Positions 25,196-37,548 of a stretch of DNA of 64,000 nucleotides are shown here, piece after piece. The translations under genes were made by a program, and so were the position numbers. The notes beneath the pieces were generated by a model, which searched no databases, was not told the DNA's origin, and worked only from the letters and a program-made list of their open reading frames with translations. Within the stretch, counting starts at the first letter, position 1; the number at the start of each line of letters is the position of its first letter. The DNA comes from Halictus rubicundus (Eukaryota > Arthropoda > Insecta > Hymenoptera > Halictidae), in contig NW_027488715.1 in assembly GCF_050948215.1 (NCBI RefSeq), positions 434,001 through 498,000 on the forward strand, written 5' to 3'.

Positions 25196-26374
25196 ATCCT
25201 CTATCCTATCCTATCCTCTATCCTATCCTATCCTGTATCCTATCCTATCCTCTATCCTATCCTATCCTCTAGCCCATCCTATCCTCTATCCTATCCTATC
25301 CTCTATCCTATCCTATCCTCTATCCTATCCTATCCTCTATCCTATCCTATCCTCTATCCTATCCTATCCTCTATCCTATCCTATCCTCTATCCTATCCTA
25401 TCCTCTATCCTATCCTCTATTCTAACCTATCCTCTATCCTATGCTATCCTCTATCCTATCCTATCCTCTATCCTATCCTATCCTCTATCCTATCCTATCC
25501 TCTATCCTATCCTATCCCCTATCCTATCCTATCCTCTATCCTATCCTATCCTCTATCCTATCCTACCCTCTATCCTATCCTATCCTCTATCCTATCCTAT
25601 CCTCTATCCTATCCTATCCTCTATCCTATCCTATCCTCTATCCTATCCTATCCTCTATCCTATCCTATCCTCTATAATATCGTTTCCTCTATCCTATCCT
25701 ATCCTCTATCCTATAATATTCTCTATCCTGTCCTGAATCCTCTCCTATCCTCTATTCTCTCCTATCCTCTATCCGATTCTATCCTCTATCCTATCCTATC
25801 CTCCATCCTATCCTATTCTCTATCATATCCTCTACCCTATCCTATCCTGTATCCTATAATATCATTTATCCTATACTATTCTCTATCCCATCCTATCCTC
25901 TATCCTATACTATCCTCTATCGTATCCTATCCTCTATCCGATCCTATCCTCTATCCTATCCTATCCTCTATCCTATCCTATCCTCTATCCTATCCTATCC
26001 TCTATCCGATCCTATCACCTATCCTATCCTATCATCTATCCTATCCTATTCTCTATCCTATCCTATCCTCTATAATATCTTTTCCTCTATCCTATCCTAT
26101 CCTCTATCCTATAATATTCTCTATCCTATCCCGAATCCTCTCCTATCCTCTATCCTATCCTATCCTCTATCCTATCCTATCCTCTATCCTATCCTATCCT
26201 CTATCCTATCCTATCCTCTATACTATCCTATTCTCTATCCTATCCTCTATTCTAACCTATCCTCTATCCTATCCTATGCTCTATCCTATCCTCTATCCTA
26301 TCCTATCCTCTATCCTATCCTATCCTCTATCCTCTCCTATCCGCAATCCTATCCTATCCTCTATCCTATCCTAT
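22655..26374 (+). repeat. HOR of 3,720 bp, copy 1
   Basis: Starts at CATCTATCC (22655) and ends where the same sequence recurs at 26375. ATG landmarks inside: 22915, 24485, 25441, 26276. In copy 2 they are at 26635, 28222, 29195 and 30030, shifts of 3,720, 3,737, 3,754 and 3,754 bp. The shift grows by exactly 17 bp at each step, so copy 2 gained two single units. Confidence 0.93.
25755..26278 (+). repeat. F-T-M cassette, T-type F, CTATCATATCC state
   Basis: CTATTCTCTCC, CCGATTC, core at 25801, CTATCATATCC instead of CTATCC before CTACCC, CTATCACCTATCC near 26014, CTTTT T block near 26070, CTATTCTCTATCC, CTATTCTAACC and ATG at 26276. All of these private states recur in the 29508 copy. Confidence 0.9.
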
Positions 26375-29300
26375 CATCTATCCTATCCTATTCTCTATCC
26401 TATCCTATCCTCTATAATATCTTTTCCTCTATCCTATCCTATCCTCTATCCTATAATATTCTCTATCCTATCCCGAATCCTCTCCTATCCTCTATCTTAT
26501 CCTATCCTCTATCCTATCCTATCCTCTATCCTATCCTATCCTCTATCCTATCCTATCCTCTATCCTATCCTATCCTCTATACTATCCTATCCTCTATCCT
26601 ATCCTCTATTCAAACCTATCCTCTATCCTATCCTATGCTCGATCCTATCCTCTATCCTATCCTATCCTCTATCCTATCCTATCCTCTATCCTATCCTATC
26701 CTCAATCCTATCCTATCCTCTATCCTATCCTATCCTCTATCCTATCCTATCCTCTACCCTATCCTATCCTCTATCCTATCCTATCCTCTATCCTATCCTA
26801 TCCTCTATCCTATCCTATCCTCTATCCTATCCTATCCTCTATCCTATCCTATCCTCTATCCTATCCTATCCTCTATCCTATCCTATCCTCTATCCTCTCC
26901 TATCCTGTATCCTATCCTATCCTCTATAATATCGTTTCCTCTATCCTATCCTATCCTCTATCCTATAATATTCTCTATCCTATCCTGAATCCTCTCCTAT
27001 CCTCTATCCTCTCCTATCCTCTATCCTATCCTATCCTCTATCCTATCTTATCCTCTATCCTATCCTATCCTATCCTCTATAATATCGTTTCCTCTATCCT
27101 ATCCTATCCTCTATCCTATAATATTCTCTATCCTATCCTGAATCCTCTCCTGTCCTCGATCCTATCCTATCCTCTATCCTATCCTATCCTCTATCCTATC
27201 CTCTATTCTAACCTATCCTCTATCCTATCCTATCCTCTATCCTATCCTATCCTCTATCCTATCCTATCCTCTATCCTATCCTATCCTCTATCCTATCCTA
27301 TCCTCTATCCTATCCTATCCTCTATCCTATCCTATCCTCTATCCTATCCTATCCTCTATCCTATCCTCTATCCTATCCTATCCTCTATCCTATCCTATCC
27401 TGTATCCTATCCTATCCTCTATCCTATCCTATCCTCTAGCCCATCCTATCCTCTATCCTATCCTATCCTCTATCCTATCCTATCCTCTATCCTATCCTAT
27501 CCTCTATCCTATCCTATCCTCTATCCTATCCTATCCTCTATCCTATCCTATCCTCTATCCTATCCTATCCTCTATCCTATCCTATCCTCTATCCTATCCT
27601 CTATCCTATCCTCTATCCTATCCTATCCTCAATCCTATCCTATCCTCTATCCGATCCTATCCTCTATCCTATCCTATCATCTATCCTATCCTATTCTCTA
27701 TCTTATCCTATCCTCTATAATATCTTTTCCTCTATCCTATCCTATCCTCTATCCTATAATATTCTCTATCCTATCCCGAATCCCCTCCTATCCTCTATCC
27801 TATCCTATCCTCTATCCTATCCTATCCTCTATCCTATCCTATCCTCTATCCTATACTATCCTCTATCGTATCCTATCCTCTATCCGATCCTATCCTCTAT
27901 CCTATCCTATCCTCTATCCTATCCTATCCTCTATCCTATCCTATCCTCTATCCGATCCTATCCTCTATCCTATCCTATCATCTATCCTATCCTATTCTCT
28001 ATCCTATCCTATCCTCTATAATATCTTTTCCTCTATCCTATCCTATCCTCTATCCTATAATATTCTCTATCCTATCCCGAATCCTCTCCTATCCTCTATC
28101 CTATCCTATCCTCTATCCTATCCTATCCTCTATCCTATCCTATCCTCTATCCTATTCTATCCTCTATACTATCCTATCCTCTATCCTATCCTCTATTCAA
28201 ACCTATCCTCTATCCTATCCTATGCTCGATCCTATCCTCTATCCTATCCTATCCTCTATCCTATCCTATCCTCAATCCTATCCTATCCGCTATCCTATCC
28301 TATCCTCTATCCTATCCTATCCTCTACCCTATCCTATCCTCTATCCTATCCTATCCTCTATCCTATGCTATCCTCTATCCTATCCTATCCTCTATCCTAT
28401 CCTATCCTCTATCCTATCCTATCCACTATCCTATCCTATCCTCTATCCTATCCTATCCTGTATCCTATCCTATCCTGTATAATATCGTTTCCTCTATCCT
28501 ATCCTATCCTCTATCCTATAATATTCTCTATCCTATCCTGAATCCTCTCCTATCCTCTATCCTCTCCTGTCCTCTATCCTATCCTATCCTCTATCCTATC
28601 CTATCCTCTATCCTATCCTATCCTATCCTCTATAATATCGTTTCCTCTATCCTATCCTATCCTCTATCCTATAATATTCTCTATCCTATCCTGAATCCTC
28701 TCCTGTCCTCTATCCTATCCTATCCTCTATCCTATCCTATCCTCTATCCTATCCTCTATTCTAACCTATCCTCTATCCTATCCTATCCTCTATCCTATCC
28801 TATCCTCTATCCTATCCTATCCTCTATCCTATCCTATCCTCTATCCTATCCTATCCTCTATCCTATCCTATCCTCTATCCTATCCTATCCTCTATCCTAT
28901 CCTATCCTCTATCCTATCCTATCCTCTATCCTATCCTCTATCCTATCCTATCCTCTATCCTATCCTATCCTGTATCCTATCCTATCCTCTATCCTATCCT
29001 ATCCTCTAGCCCATCCTATCCTCTATCCTATCCTATCCTCTATCCTATCCTATCCTCTATCCTATCCTATCCTCTATCCTATCCTATCCTCTATCCTATC
29101 CTATCCTCTATCCTATCCTATCCTCTATCCTATCCTATCCTCTATCCTATCCTATCCTCTATCCTATCCTCTATTCTAACCTATCCTCTATCCTATGCTA
29201 TCCTCTATCCTATCCTATCCTCTATCCTATCCTATCCTCTATCCTATCCTATCCTCTATCCTATCCTATCCCCTATCCTATCCTATCCTCTATCCTATCC

Positions 29301-30128
29301 TATCCTCTATCCTATCCTACCCTCTATCCTATCCTATCCTCTATCCTATCCTATCCTCTATCCTATCCTATCCTCTATCCTATCCTATCCTCTATCCTAT
29401 CCTATCCTCTATTCTATCCTATCCTCTATAATATCGTTTCCTCTATCCTATCCTATCCTCTATCCTATAATATTCTCTATCCTGTCCTGAATCCTCTCCT
29501 ATCCTCTATTCTCTCCTATCCTCTATCCGATTCTATCCTCTATCCTATCCTATCCTCCATCCTATCCTATTCTCTATCATATCCTCTACCCTATCCTATC
29601 CTGTATCCTATAATATCATTTATCCTATACTATTCTCTATCCCATCCTATCCTCTATCCTATACTATCCTCTATCGTATCCTATCCTCTATCCGATCCTA
29701 TCCTCTATCCTATCCTATCCTCTATCCTATCCTATCCTCTATCCTATCCTATCCTCTATCCGATCCTATCACCTATCCTATCCTATCATCTATCCTATCC
29801 TATTCTCTATCCTATCCTATCCTCTATAATATCTTTTCCTCTATCCTATCCTATCCTCTATCCTATAATATTCTCTATCCTATCCCGAATCCTCTCCTAT
29901 CCTCTATCCTATCCTATCCTCTATCCTATCCTATCCTCTATCCTATCCTATCCTCTATCCTATCCTATCCTCTATACTATCCTATTCTCTATCCTATCCT
30001 CTATTCTAACCTATCCTCTATCCTATCCTATGCTCTATCCTATCCTCTATCCTATCCTATCCTCTATCCTATCCTATCCTCTATCCTCTCCTATCCGCAA
30101 TCCTATCCTATCCTCTATCCTATCCTAT
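26375..30128 (+). repeat. HOR of 3,754 bp, copy 2
   Basis: Same order as copy 1. Small differences seen: copy 1 has CTATCCCATCC near 23170 where copy 2 has CTATCCTATCC, and copy 2 has CTATTCTATCC near 29411. CCGCAATCC at 30095 pairs with 26341 in copy 1. Divergence appears very low, but identity was not computed. Confidence 0.93.
29508..30032 (+). repeat. F-T-M cassette, T-type F, CTATCATATCC state
   Basis: The 3,754-bp-shifted counterpart of the cassette at 25755, with core at 29555, the CTATCACCTATCC variant and ATG at 30030. Confidence 0.9.
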
Positions 30129-30231
30129 CCTCTATCCTATCCTATCCTCTATCCTATCCTATCCTCTATCCTATCCTATCCTCTATCCTATCCTATCCTC
30201 TATCATATCCTATCCTCTATCCTATCCTATC

Positions 30232-30481
30232 CTCCATCCTATCCTATTCTCTATCCTATCCTCTACCCTATCCTATCCTGTATCCTATAATATCATTTAT
30301 CCTATACAATTCTCTATCCCATCCTATCCACTATCCTATACTATCCTCTATCGTATCCTATCCTCTATCCGATCCTATCCTCTATCCTATCCTATCCTCT
30401 ATCCTATCCTATCCTCTATCCGATCCTATCCTCTATCCTATCCTATCATCTATCCTATCCTATCCTCTATCCTATCCTATC
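30232..30481 (+). repeat. A-type F module, first of a 250-bp duplicate
   Basis: Core at 30232, CTATACAATTC, CCACTATCC (a private change from CTCTATCC), CGTATCC, CCGATCC, CATCTATCC, and straight into the next CTCCATCC. There is no T block or M. Confidence 0.9.
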
Positions 30482-30942
30482 CTCCATCCTATCCTATTCT
30501 CTATCCTATCCTCTACCCTATCCTATCCTGTATCCTATAATATCATTTATCCTATACAATTCTCTATCCCATCCTATCCACTATCCTATACTATCCTCTA
30601 TCGTATCCTATCCTCTATCCGATCCTATCCTCTATCCTATCCTATCCTCTATCCTATCCTATCCCCTATCCGATCCTATCCTCTATCCTATCCTATCATC
30701 TATCCTATCCTATTCTCTATCCTATCCTATCCTCTATAATATCTTTTCCTCTATCCTATCCTATCCTCTATCCTATAATATTCTCTATCCTATCCCGAAT
30801 CCTCTCCTATCCTCTATCCTATCCTATCCTCTATCCTATCCTATCCTCTATCCTATCCTATCCTCTATCCTATCCTATCCTCTATACTATCCTATCCTCT
30901 ATCCTATCCTCTATTCTAACCTATCCTCTATCCTATCCTATG
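30482..30942 (+). repeat. F-T-M cassette, second of the 250-bp duplicate
   Basis: Core at 30482, again with the private CCACTATCC. It carries CTATCC to CCCTATCC at about 30664, CTTTT T block near 30730, CCCGAATCC, CTATTCTAACC and ATGCTCGATCC at 30940. The combination CTAACC with GATCC is a hybrid of the two M forms. Confidence 0.9.
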
Positions 30943-31230
30943 CTCGATCCTATCCTCTATCCTATCCTATCCTCTATCCTATCCTATCCTCTATCCTATC
31001 CTATCCTCAATCCTATCCTATCCTCTATCCTATCCTATCCTCTATCCTATCCTATCCTCTACCCTATCCTATCCTCTATCCTATCCTATCCTCTATCCTA
31101 TCCTATCCTCTATCCTATCCTATCCTCTATCCTATCCTATCCTCTATCCTATCCTATCCTCTATCCTATCCTATCCTCTATCCTATCCTATCCTCTATCC
31201 TATCCTATCCTCTATCCTATCCTATCCTCT
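30943..31230 (+). repeat. Plain 17-mer run
   Basis: Canonical units with one CTCAATCC near 31007 and one CTACCC near 31060. Nothing else is seen. Confidence 0.9.
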
Positions 31231-32509
31231 ATAATATCGTTTCCTCTATCCTATCCTATCCTATCCTCTATCCTATAATATTCTCTATCCTATCCTGAAT
31301 CCTCTCCTGTCCTCTATCCTATCCTATCCTCTATCCTATCCTATCCTCTATCCTATCCTATCCTCTATCCTATCCTATCCTCTATCCTATCCTATCCTCT
31401 ATCCTATCCTATCCTCTATCCTATCCTATCCTCTATCCTATCCTATCCTCTATCCTATCCTATCCTCTATCCTATCCTATCCTCTATCCTATCCTATCCT
31501 CTATCCTATCCTCTATCCTACCCTCTATCCTATCCTATCCTCTATCCTATCCTATCCTCTATCCTATCCTATCCTCTATCCTATCCTATCCTCTATCCTA
31601 TCCTATCCTCTATAATATCGTTTCCTCTATCCTATCCTATCCTCTATCCTATAATATTCTCTATCCTATCCTGAATGTCCTCCTATCCTCTATCATATCC
31701 TATCCTCTATCCTATCCTATTCTCTATCCTATCCTATCCTCTATCCTATCCTATCCTCTATCCTATCCTATCCTCTATCCTATCCTCTATTCTAACCTAT
31801 CCACTATCCTATCCTATCCTCTATCCTATCCTATCCTCTATCCTATCCTATCCTCTATCCTATCCTATCCTCTATCCTATCCTATCCCCTATCCTATCCT
31901 ATCCTCTATCCTATCCTATCCTCTATCCTATCCTACCCTCTATCCTATCCTATCCTCTATCCTATCCTATCCTCTATAATATCGTTTCCTCTATCCTATC
32001 CTATCCTCTATCCTATAATATTCTCTATCCTATCCTGAATCCTCTCCTATCCTCTATTCTCTCCTATCCTCTATCCGATTCTATCCTCTATCCTATCCTA
32101 TCCTCCATCCTATCCTATTCTCTATCCTATCCTCTACCCTATCCTATCCTGTATCCTATAATATCATTTATCCTATACTATTCTCTATCCCATCCTATCC
32201 TCTATCCTATACTATCCTCTATCGTATCCTATCCTCTATCCGATCCTATCCTCTATCCTATCCTATCCTCTATCCTATCCTATCCTCTATCCTATCCTAT
32301 CCTCTATCCGATCCTATCCTCTATCCTATCCTATCATCTATCCTATCCTATTCTCTATCCTATCCTATCCTCTATTATATCTTTTCCTCTATCCTATCCT
32401 ATCCTCTATCCTATAATATTCTCTATCCTATCCCGAATCCTCTCCTATCCTCTATCCTATCCTATCCTCTATCCTATCCTATCCTCTATCCTATCCTATC
32501 CTATCCTCT
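31230..32509 (+). repeat. HOR of about 1.24 kb, copy 1
   Basis: T block, CTGTCC at 31307, plain units, CTACCCTC near 31518, T block, CTGAATGTCC at 31671, CTATTCTAACC with CCACTATCC, T block, CTATTCTCTCC, T-type F core at 32103, and a CTATTATATC form of the CTTTT block at 32373. Copy 2 counterparts lie 1,274, 1,240, 1,189 or 1,240 bp later. Confidence 0.9.
32053..32440 (+). repeat. F+T cassette without M
   Basis: CTATTCTCTCC, CCGATTC, T-type core at 32103, CCGATCC, CATCTATCC, then a T block whose head reads CTATTATATC instead of CTATAATATC, CCCGAATCC. It joins a CGTTT block at about 32510 instead of M. Confidence 0.88.
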
Positions 32510-33730
32510 ATAATATCGTTTCCTCTATCCTATCCTATCCTCTATCCTATAATATTCTCTATCCTATCCTGAATCCTCTCCTGTCCTCTATCCTATCCTA
32601 TCCTCTATCCTATCCTATCCTCTATCCTATCCTATCCTCTATCCTATCCTATCCTCTATCCTATCCTATCCTCTATCCTATCCTATCCTCTATCCTATCC
32701 TATCCTCTATCCTATCCTATCCTCTATCCTATCCTATCCTCTATCCTATCCTCTATCCTACCCTCTATCCTATCCTATCCTCTATCCTATCCTATCCTCT
32801 ATCCTATCCTATCCTCTATCCTATCCTATCCTCTATCCTATAATATTCTCTATCCTATCCTGAATGTCCTCCTATCCTCTATCATATCCTATCCTCTATC
32901 CTATCCTATCCTCTATCCTATCCTATCCTCTATCCTATCCTATCCTCTATCCTATCCTATCCTCTATCCTATCCTATCCTCTATCCTATCCTATCCTCTA
33001 TCCTATCCTATCCTCTATCCTATCCTCTATTCTAACCTATCCACTATCCTATCCTATCCTCTATCCTATCCTATCCTCTATCCTATCCTATCCTCTTTCC
33101 TATCCTATCCTCTATCCTATCCTATCCCCTATCCTATCCTATCCTCTATCCTATCCTATCCTCTATCCTATCCTACCCTCTATCCTATCCTATCCTCTAT
33201 CCTATCCTATCCTCTATAATATCGTTTCCTCTATCCTATCCTATCCTCTATCCTATAATATTCTCTATCCTATCCTGAATCCTCTCCTATCCTCTATTCT
33301 CTCCTATCCTCTATCCGATTCTATCCTCTATCCTATCCTATCCTCCATCCTATCCTATTCTCTATCCTATCCTCTACCCTATCCTATCCTGTATCCTATA
33401 ATATCATTTATCCTATACTATTCTCTATCCCATCCTATCCTCTATCCTATACTATCCTCTATCGTATCCTATCCTCTATCCGATCCTATCCTCTATCCTA
33501 TCCTATCCTCTATCCTATCCTATCCTCTATCCTATCCTATCCTCTATCCGATCCTATCCTCTATCCTATCCTATCATCTATCCTATCCTATTCTCTATCC
33601 TATCCTATCCTCTATTATATCTTTTCCTCTATCCTATCCTATCCTCTATCCTATAATATTCTCTATCCTATCCCGAATCCTCTCCTATCCTCTATCCTAT
33701 CCTATCCTCTATCCTATCCTATCCTCTATC
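32510..33730 (+). repeat. HOR of about 1.24 kb, copy 2
   Basis: Same rare states as copy 1, including CTGAATGTCC (32860), CCACTATCC and CTATTATATC (33613). It lacks the CTATAATATCGTTTCC head before CTGAATGTCC, a 51-bp loss equal to three units. A private CTCTTTCC lies near 33093. Confidence 0.9.
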
Positions 33731-33798
33731 CTATCCTCTATACCATCCTATCCTCTATCCTATCCTCTATTCTAACCTATCCTCTATCCTATCCTATG
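33293..33798 (+). repeat. F-T-M cassette, T-type F
   Basis: 1,240 bp after its counterpart. Core at 33343, CTATTATATC T block, CCCGAATCC, CTATACCATCC (private), CTATTCTAACC and ATG at 33796. Unlike copy 1 it reaches M. Confidence 0.88.
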
Positions 33799-33997
33799 CT
33801 CTATCCTATCCTCTATCCTATCCTATCCTCTATCCTATCCTATCCTCTATCCTCTCCTATCCTCAATCCTATCCTATCCTCTATCCTATCCTATCCTCTA
33901 TCCTATCCTATCCTCTATCCTATCCTATCCTCTATCCTATCCTATCCTCTATCCTATCCTATCCTCTATCCTATCCTATCCTCTATCCTATCCTATC

Positions 33998-34475
33998 CTC
34001 CATCCTATCCTATTCTCTATCCTATCCTCTACCCTATCCTACCCTGTATCCTATAATATCATTTATCCTATACAATTATCTATCCCATCCTATCCTCTAC
34101 CCTATACTATCCTCTATCGTATCCTATCCTCTATCCGATCCTATCCTCTATCCTATCCTATCCTCTATCCTATCCTATCCTCTATCCTATCCTATCCTCT
34201 ATCCGATCCTATCCTCTATCCTATCCTATCATCTATCCTATCCTATTCTCTATCCTATCGTATCCTCTATAATATCTTTTCCTCTATCCTATCATATCCT
34301 CTATCCTATAATATTCTCTATCCTATCCCGAATCCTCTCCTATCCTCTATCCTATCCTATCCTCTATCCTATCCTATCCTCTATCCTATCCTATCCTCTA
34401 TCCTATCCTATCCTCTATACTATCCTATCTTCTATCCTATCCTCTATTCTAACCTATCCTCTATCCTATCCTATG
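33998..34475 (+). repeat. F-T-M cassette, A-type F with CAATTATC
   Basis: Core at 33998, CTACCCTGTATCC, CTATACAATTATC, CTACCCTATACTATCC, CTATCGTATCCTC before the T block near 34267, CTATCATATCC, CCCGAATCC, CTATCTTC near 34429 and ATG at 34473. The CAATTATC and CGTATCCTC states define a sublineage shared with the cores at 37548, 42615 and 46303. Confidence 0.9.
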
Positions 34476-35480
34476 CTCTATCCTATCCTCTATCCTATCC
34501 TATCCTCTATCCTATCCTATCCTCTATCCTATCCTATCCTCAATCCTATCCTATCCTCTATCCTATCCTATCCTCTATCCTATCCTATCCTCTACCCTAT
34601 CCTATCCTCTATCCTATCCTATCCTGTATCCTATCCTATCCTCTATAATATCGTTTCCTCTATCCTATCCTATCCTCTACCCTATAATATTCTATATCCT
34701 ATCCTGAATCCTCTCCTATCCTCTATCCTCTCCTATCCTCTATCCTATCCTATCCTCTATCCTATCCTATCCTCTATCCTATCCTATCCTATCCTCTATA
34801 ATATCGTTTCCTCTATCCTATCCTATCCTCTATCCTATAATATTCTCTATCCTATCCTGAATCTCCTCCTATCCTCTATCCTCTCCTATCCTCTATCCTA
34901 TCCTATCCTCTATCCTATCCTATCCTATCCTCTATCCTATCCTATCCTCTATACTATCCTATCTTCTATCCTATCCTCTATTCTAACCTATCCTCTATCC
35001 TATCCTATGCTCTATCCTATCCTCTATCCTATCCTATCCTCTATCCTATCCTATCCTCTATCCTATCCTATCCTCAATCCTATCCTATCCTCTATCCTAT
35101 CCTATCCTCTATCCTATCCTATCCTCTACCCTATCCTATCCTCTATCCTATCCTATCCTGTATCCTATCCTATCCTCTATAATATCGTTTCCTCTATCCT
35201 ATCCTATCCTCTACCCTATAATATTCTATATCCTATCCTGAATCCTCTCCTATCCTCTATCCTCTCCTATCCTCTATCCTATCCTATCCTCTATCCTATC
35301 CTATCCTCTATCCTATCCTATCCTATCCTCTATAATATCGTTTCCTCTATCCTATCCTATCCTCTATCCTATAATATTCTCTATCCTATCCTGAATCTCC
35401 TCCTATCCTCTATCCTCTCCTATCCTCTATCCTATCCTATCCTCTATCCTATCCTATCCTATCCTCTATAATATCGTTTC
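34411..35480 (+). repeat. 534-bp tandem duplication, two copies
   Basis: The rare states CTATCTTC (34429, 34963), ATGCTC (34473, 35007) and CTACCCTATAATATTC with CTATATCC (34677, 35211) all recur at 534 bp. Each copy carries M, a CTGTATCC unit and two CGTTT T blocks, the second with CTGAATCTCC. Confidence 0.9.
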
Positions 35481-36700
35481 CTCTATCCTATCCTATCCTC
35501 TATCCTATAATATTCTCTATCCTATCCTGAATCTCCTCCTATCCTCTATCCTATCCTATCCTCTCTCCTATCCTCTATTCTAACCTATCCTCTATCCTAT
35601 CCTATCCTCTATCCTATCCTATCCTCTATCCTATCCTATCCTCTATCCTATCCTATCCTCTATCCTATCCTATCCTCTATCCTATCCTATCCTCTATCCT
35701 ATCCTATTCTCTATCCTATCCTACCCTCTATCCTATCCTATCCTCTATCCTATCCTATCCTCTATCCTATCCTATCCTCTATCCTATCCTATCCTCTATC
35801 CTATCCTATCCCCTATCCTATCCTATCCTCTATCCTATCCTATCCTCTAGCCTATCCTATCCTCTATCCTATCCTATCCTCTATCCTATCCTATCCTCTA
35901 TCCTATCCTATCCTCTATCCTATCCTATCCTCTATCCTATCCTATCCTCTATCCTATCCTATCCTCTATCCTATCCTATCCTCTATCCTATCCTATCCTC
36001 TATCCTATCCTCTATCCTATCCTATCTTCTATCCTATCCTATCCTCTATCCTATCCTATCCTGTATCCTATCCTATCCTCTATCCTATCCTATCCTCTAT
36101 CCTATCCTCTATCCTATCCTATCCTCTATCCTATCCTAGCCTCTATAGTATCGTTTCCTCTATCCTATCCTATACACTATCCTATAATATTCTCTATCCT
36201 ATCCTGAATCTCCTCCTATCCTCTATCCTATCCTATCCTCTATCCTATCCTCTGTTCTAACCTATCCTCTATCCTATCCTATCCTCTATCCTATCCTATC
36301 CTCTATCCTATCCTATCCTCTATCCTATCTTATCCTCTATCCTATCCTATCCTCTATCCTCTCCTATCCTCTATCCTATCCTATCCTCTATCCTATCCTA
36401 TCCTCTATCCTATCCTATCCTCTATCCTATCCTATCCTCTATCCTATCCTATCCTCTATCCTATCCTATCCTCTATCCTATCCTATCCTCTATCCTATCC
36501 TATCCTCTATCCTATCCTATCCTCTATCCTATCCTATCCTCTATCCTATCCTCTATCCTATCCTATCCTCTATCCTATCCTATCCTCTATCCTATCCTAT
36601 CCTCTATCCTATCCTATCCTCTACCCTATCCTATCCTCTATCCTATCCTATCCTGTATCCTATCCTATCCTCTATAATATCGTTTCCTCTATCCTATCCT
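35480..36700 (+). repeat. Mostly plain 17-mers with T blocks
   Basis: A further CGTTT T block at about 35467, CTATTCTAACC near 35575, CTATTC and CTACCC units near 35710, CTAGCC near 35848, CTATCTTC near 36026, CTAGCC with CTATAGTATCG at 36136, CTATACACTATCC, CTGTTCTAACC near 36253. The CTATAGTATCG block recurs at 41895, 45583 and 48191. Confidence 0.85.
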
Positions 36701-37548
36701 ATCCTCTATCCTTTCCTATCCTCTATAATATCGTTTCCTCTATCCTATCCAATCCTCTATCCTATAATATTCTCTATCCTATCCTGAATCCTATCCTATC
36801 CTCTATCCTATCCTATCCTCTATCCTATCCTATCCTCTATCCTATCCTATCCTCTATCCTATCCTATCCTCTATCCTATCCTATCCTCTATCGTATCCTA
36901 TCCTCTATCCTATCCTATCCTCTATCCTATCCTATCCTCTATCCTATCCTATCCTCTATCCTATCCTATCCTCTATCCTATCCTATCCTCTATCCTATAA
37001 TATTCTCTATCCTATCCTGAATCCTCTCCTATCCTCTATCCTATCCTATCCTGTATCCTATTCTATCCTCTATCCTATAATATCCTCTATCCTATCCAAT
37101 CCTCTATCCTATCCTCTATCGTATCCTATCCTCTATCCGATTCTATCCTCTATCCTATCCTATCCTCTATCCTATCCTATTCTCTATCCTATCCTATCCT
37201 CTATCCTATCCTATCCTCTATCCGATCCTATCCTCTATCCTATCCTATCCTCTATCCTATCCTATCCTCTATCCTATCCTATCCTCTATAATATCATTTC
37301 CTCTATCCTATAATATTCTCTATCCTATCCCGAATCCTCTATCCTATCCTATCCTCTATCCTATCCTATCCACTATCCTATCCTATCCTCTATCCTATAA
37401 TATTCTCTATCCTATCCTGAATCCTCTCCTATCCTCTATCCTATCCTATCCTGTATCCTATCCCATCCTATATCCTATAATATCCTCTATCCTATCCAAT
37501 CCTCTATCCTATCCTCTATCGTATCCTATCCTCTATCCTATCCTATCC
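36700..37548 (+). repeat. CTTTCC-T block and CTGTATTC/CTATATCC HOR relative
   Basis: CTTTCCTATCC at 36711 with a T block and CCAATCC (also at 39691, 43379, 48744). Then CTGTATCCTATTC at 37051, CCGATTC, a compact CATTT T block at 37286 with CCCGAATCC, CCACTATCC, CTGTATCCTATCCC at 37451. The two CTGTATCC landmarks are 400 bp apart, as in the 679-bp HORs near 49 kb. Confidence 0.87.
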
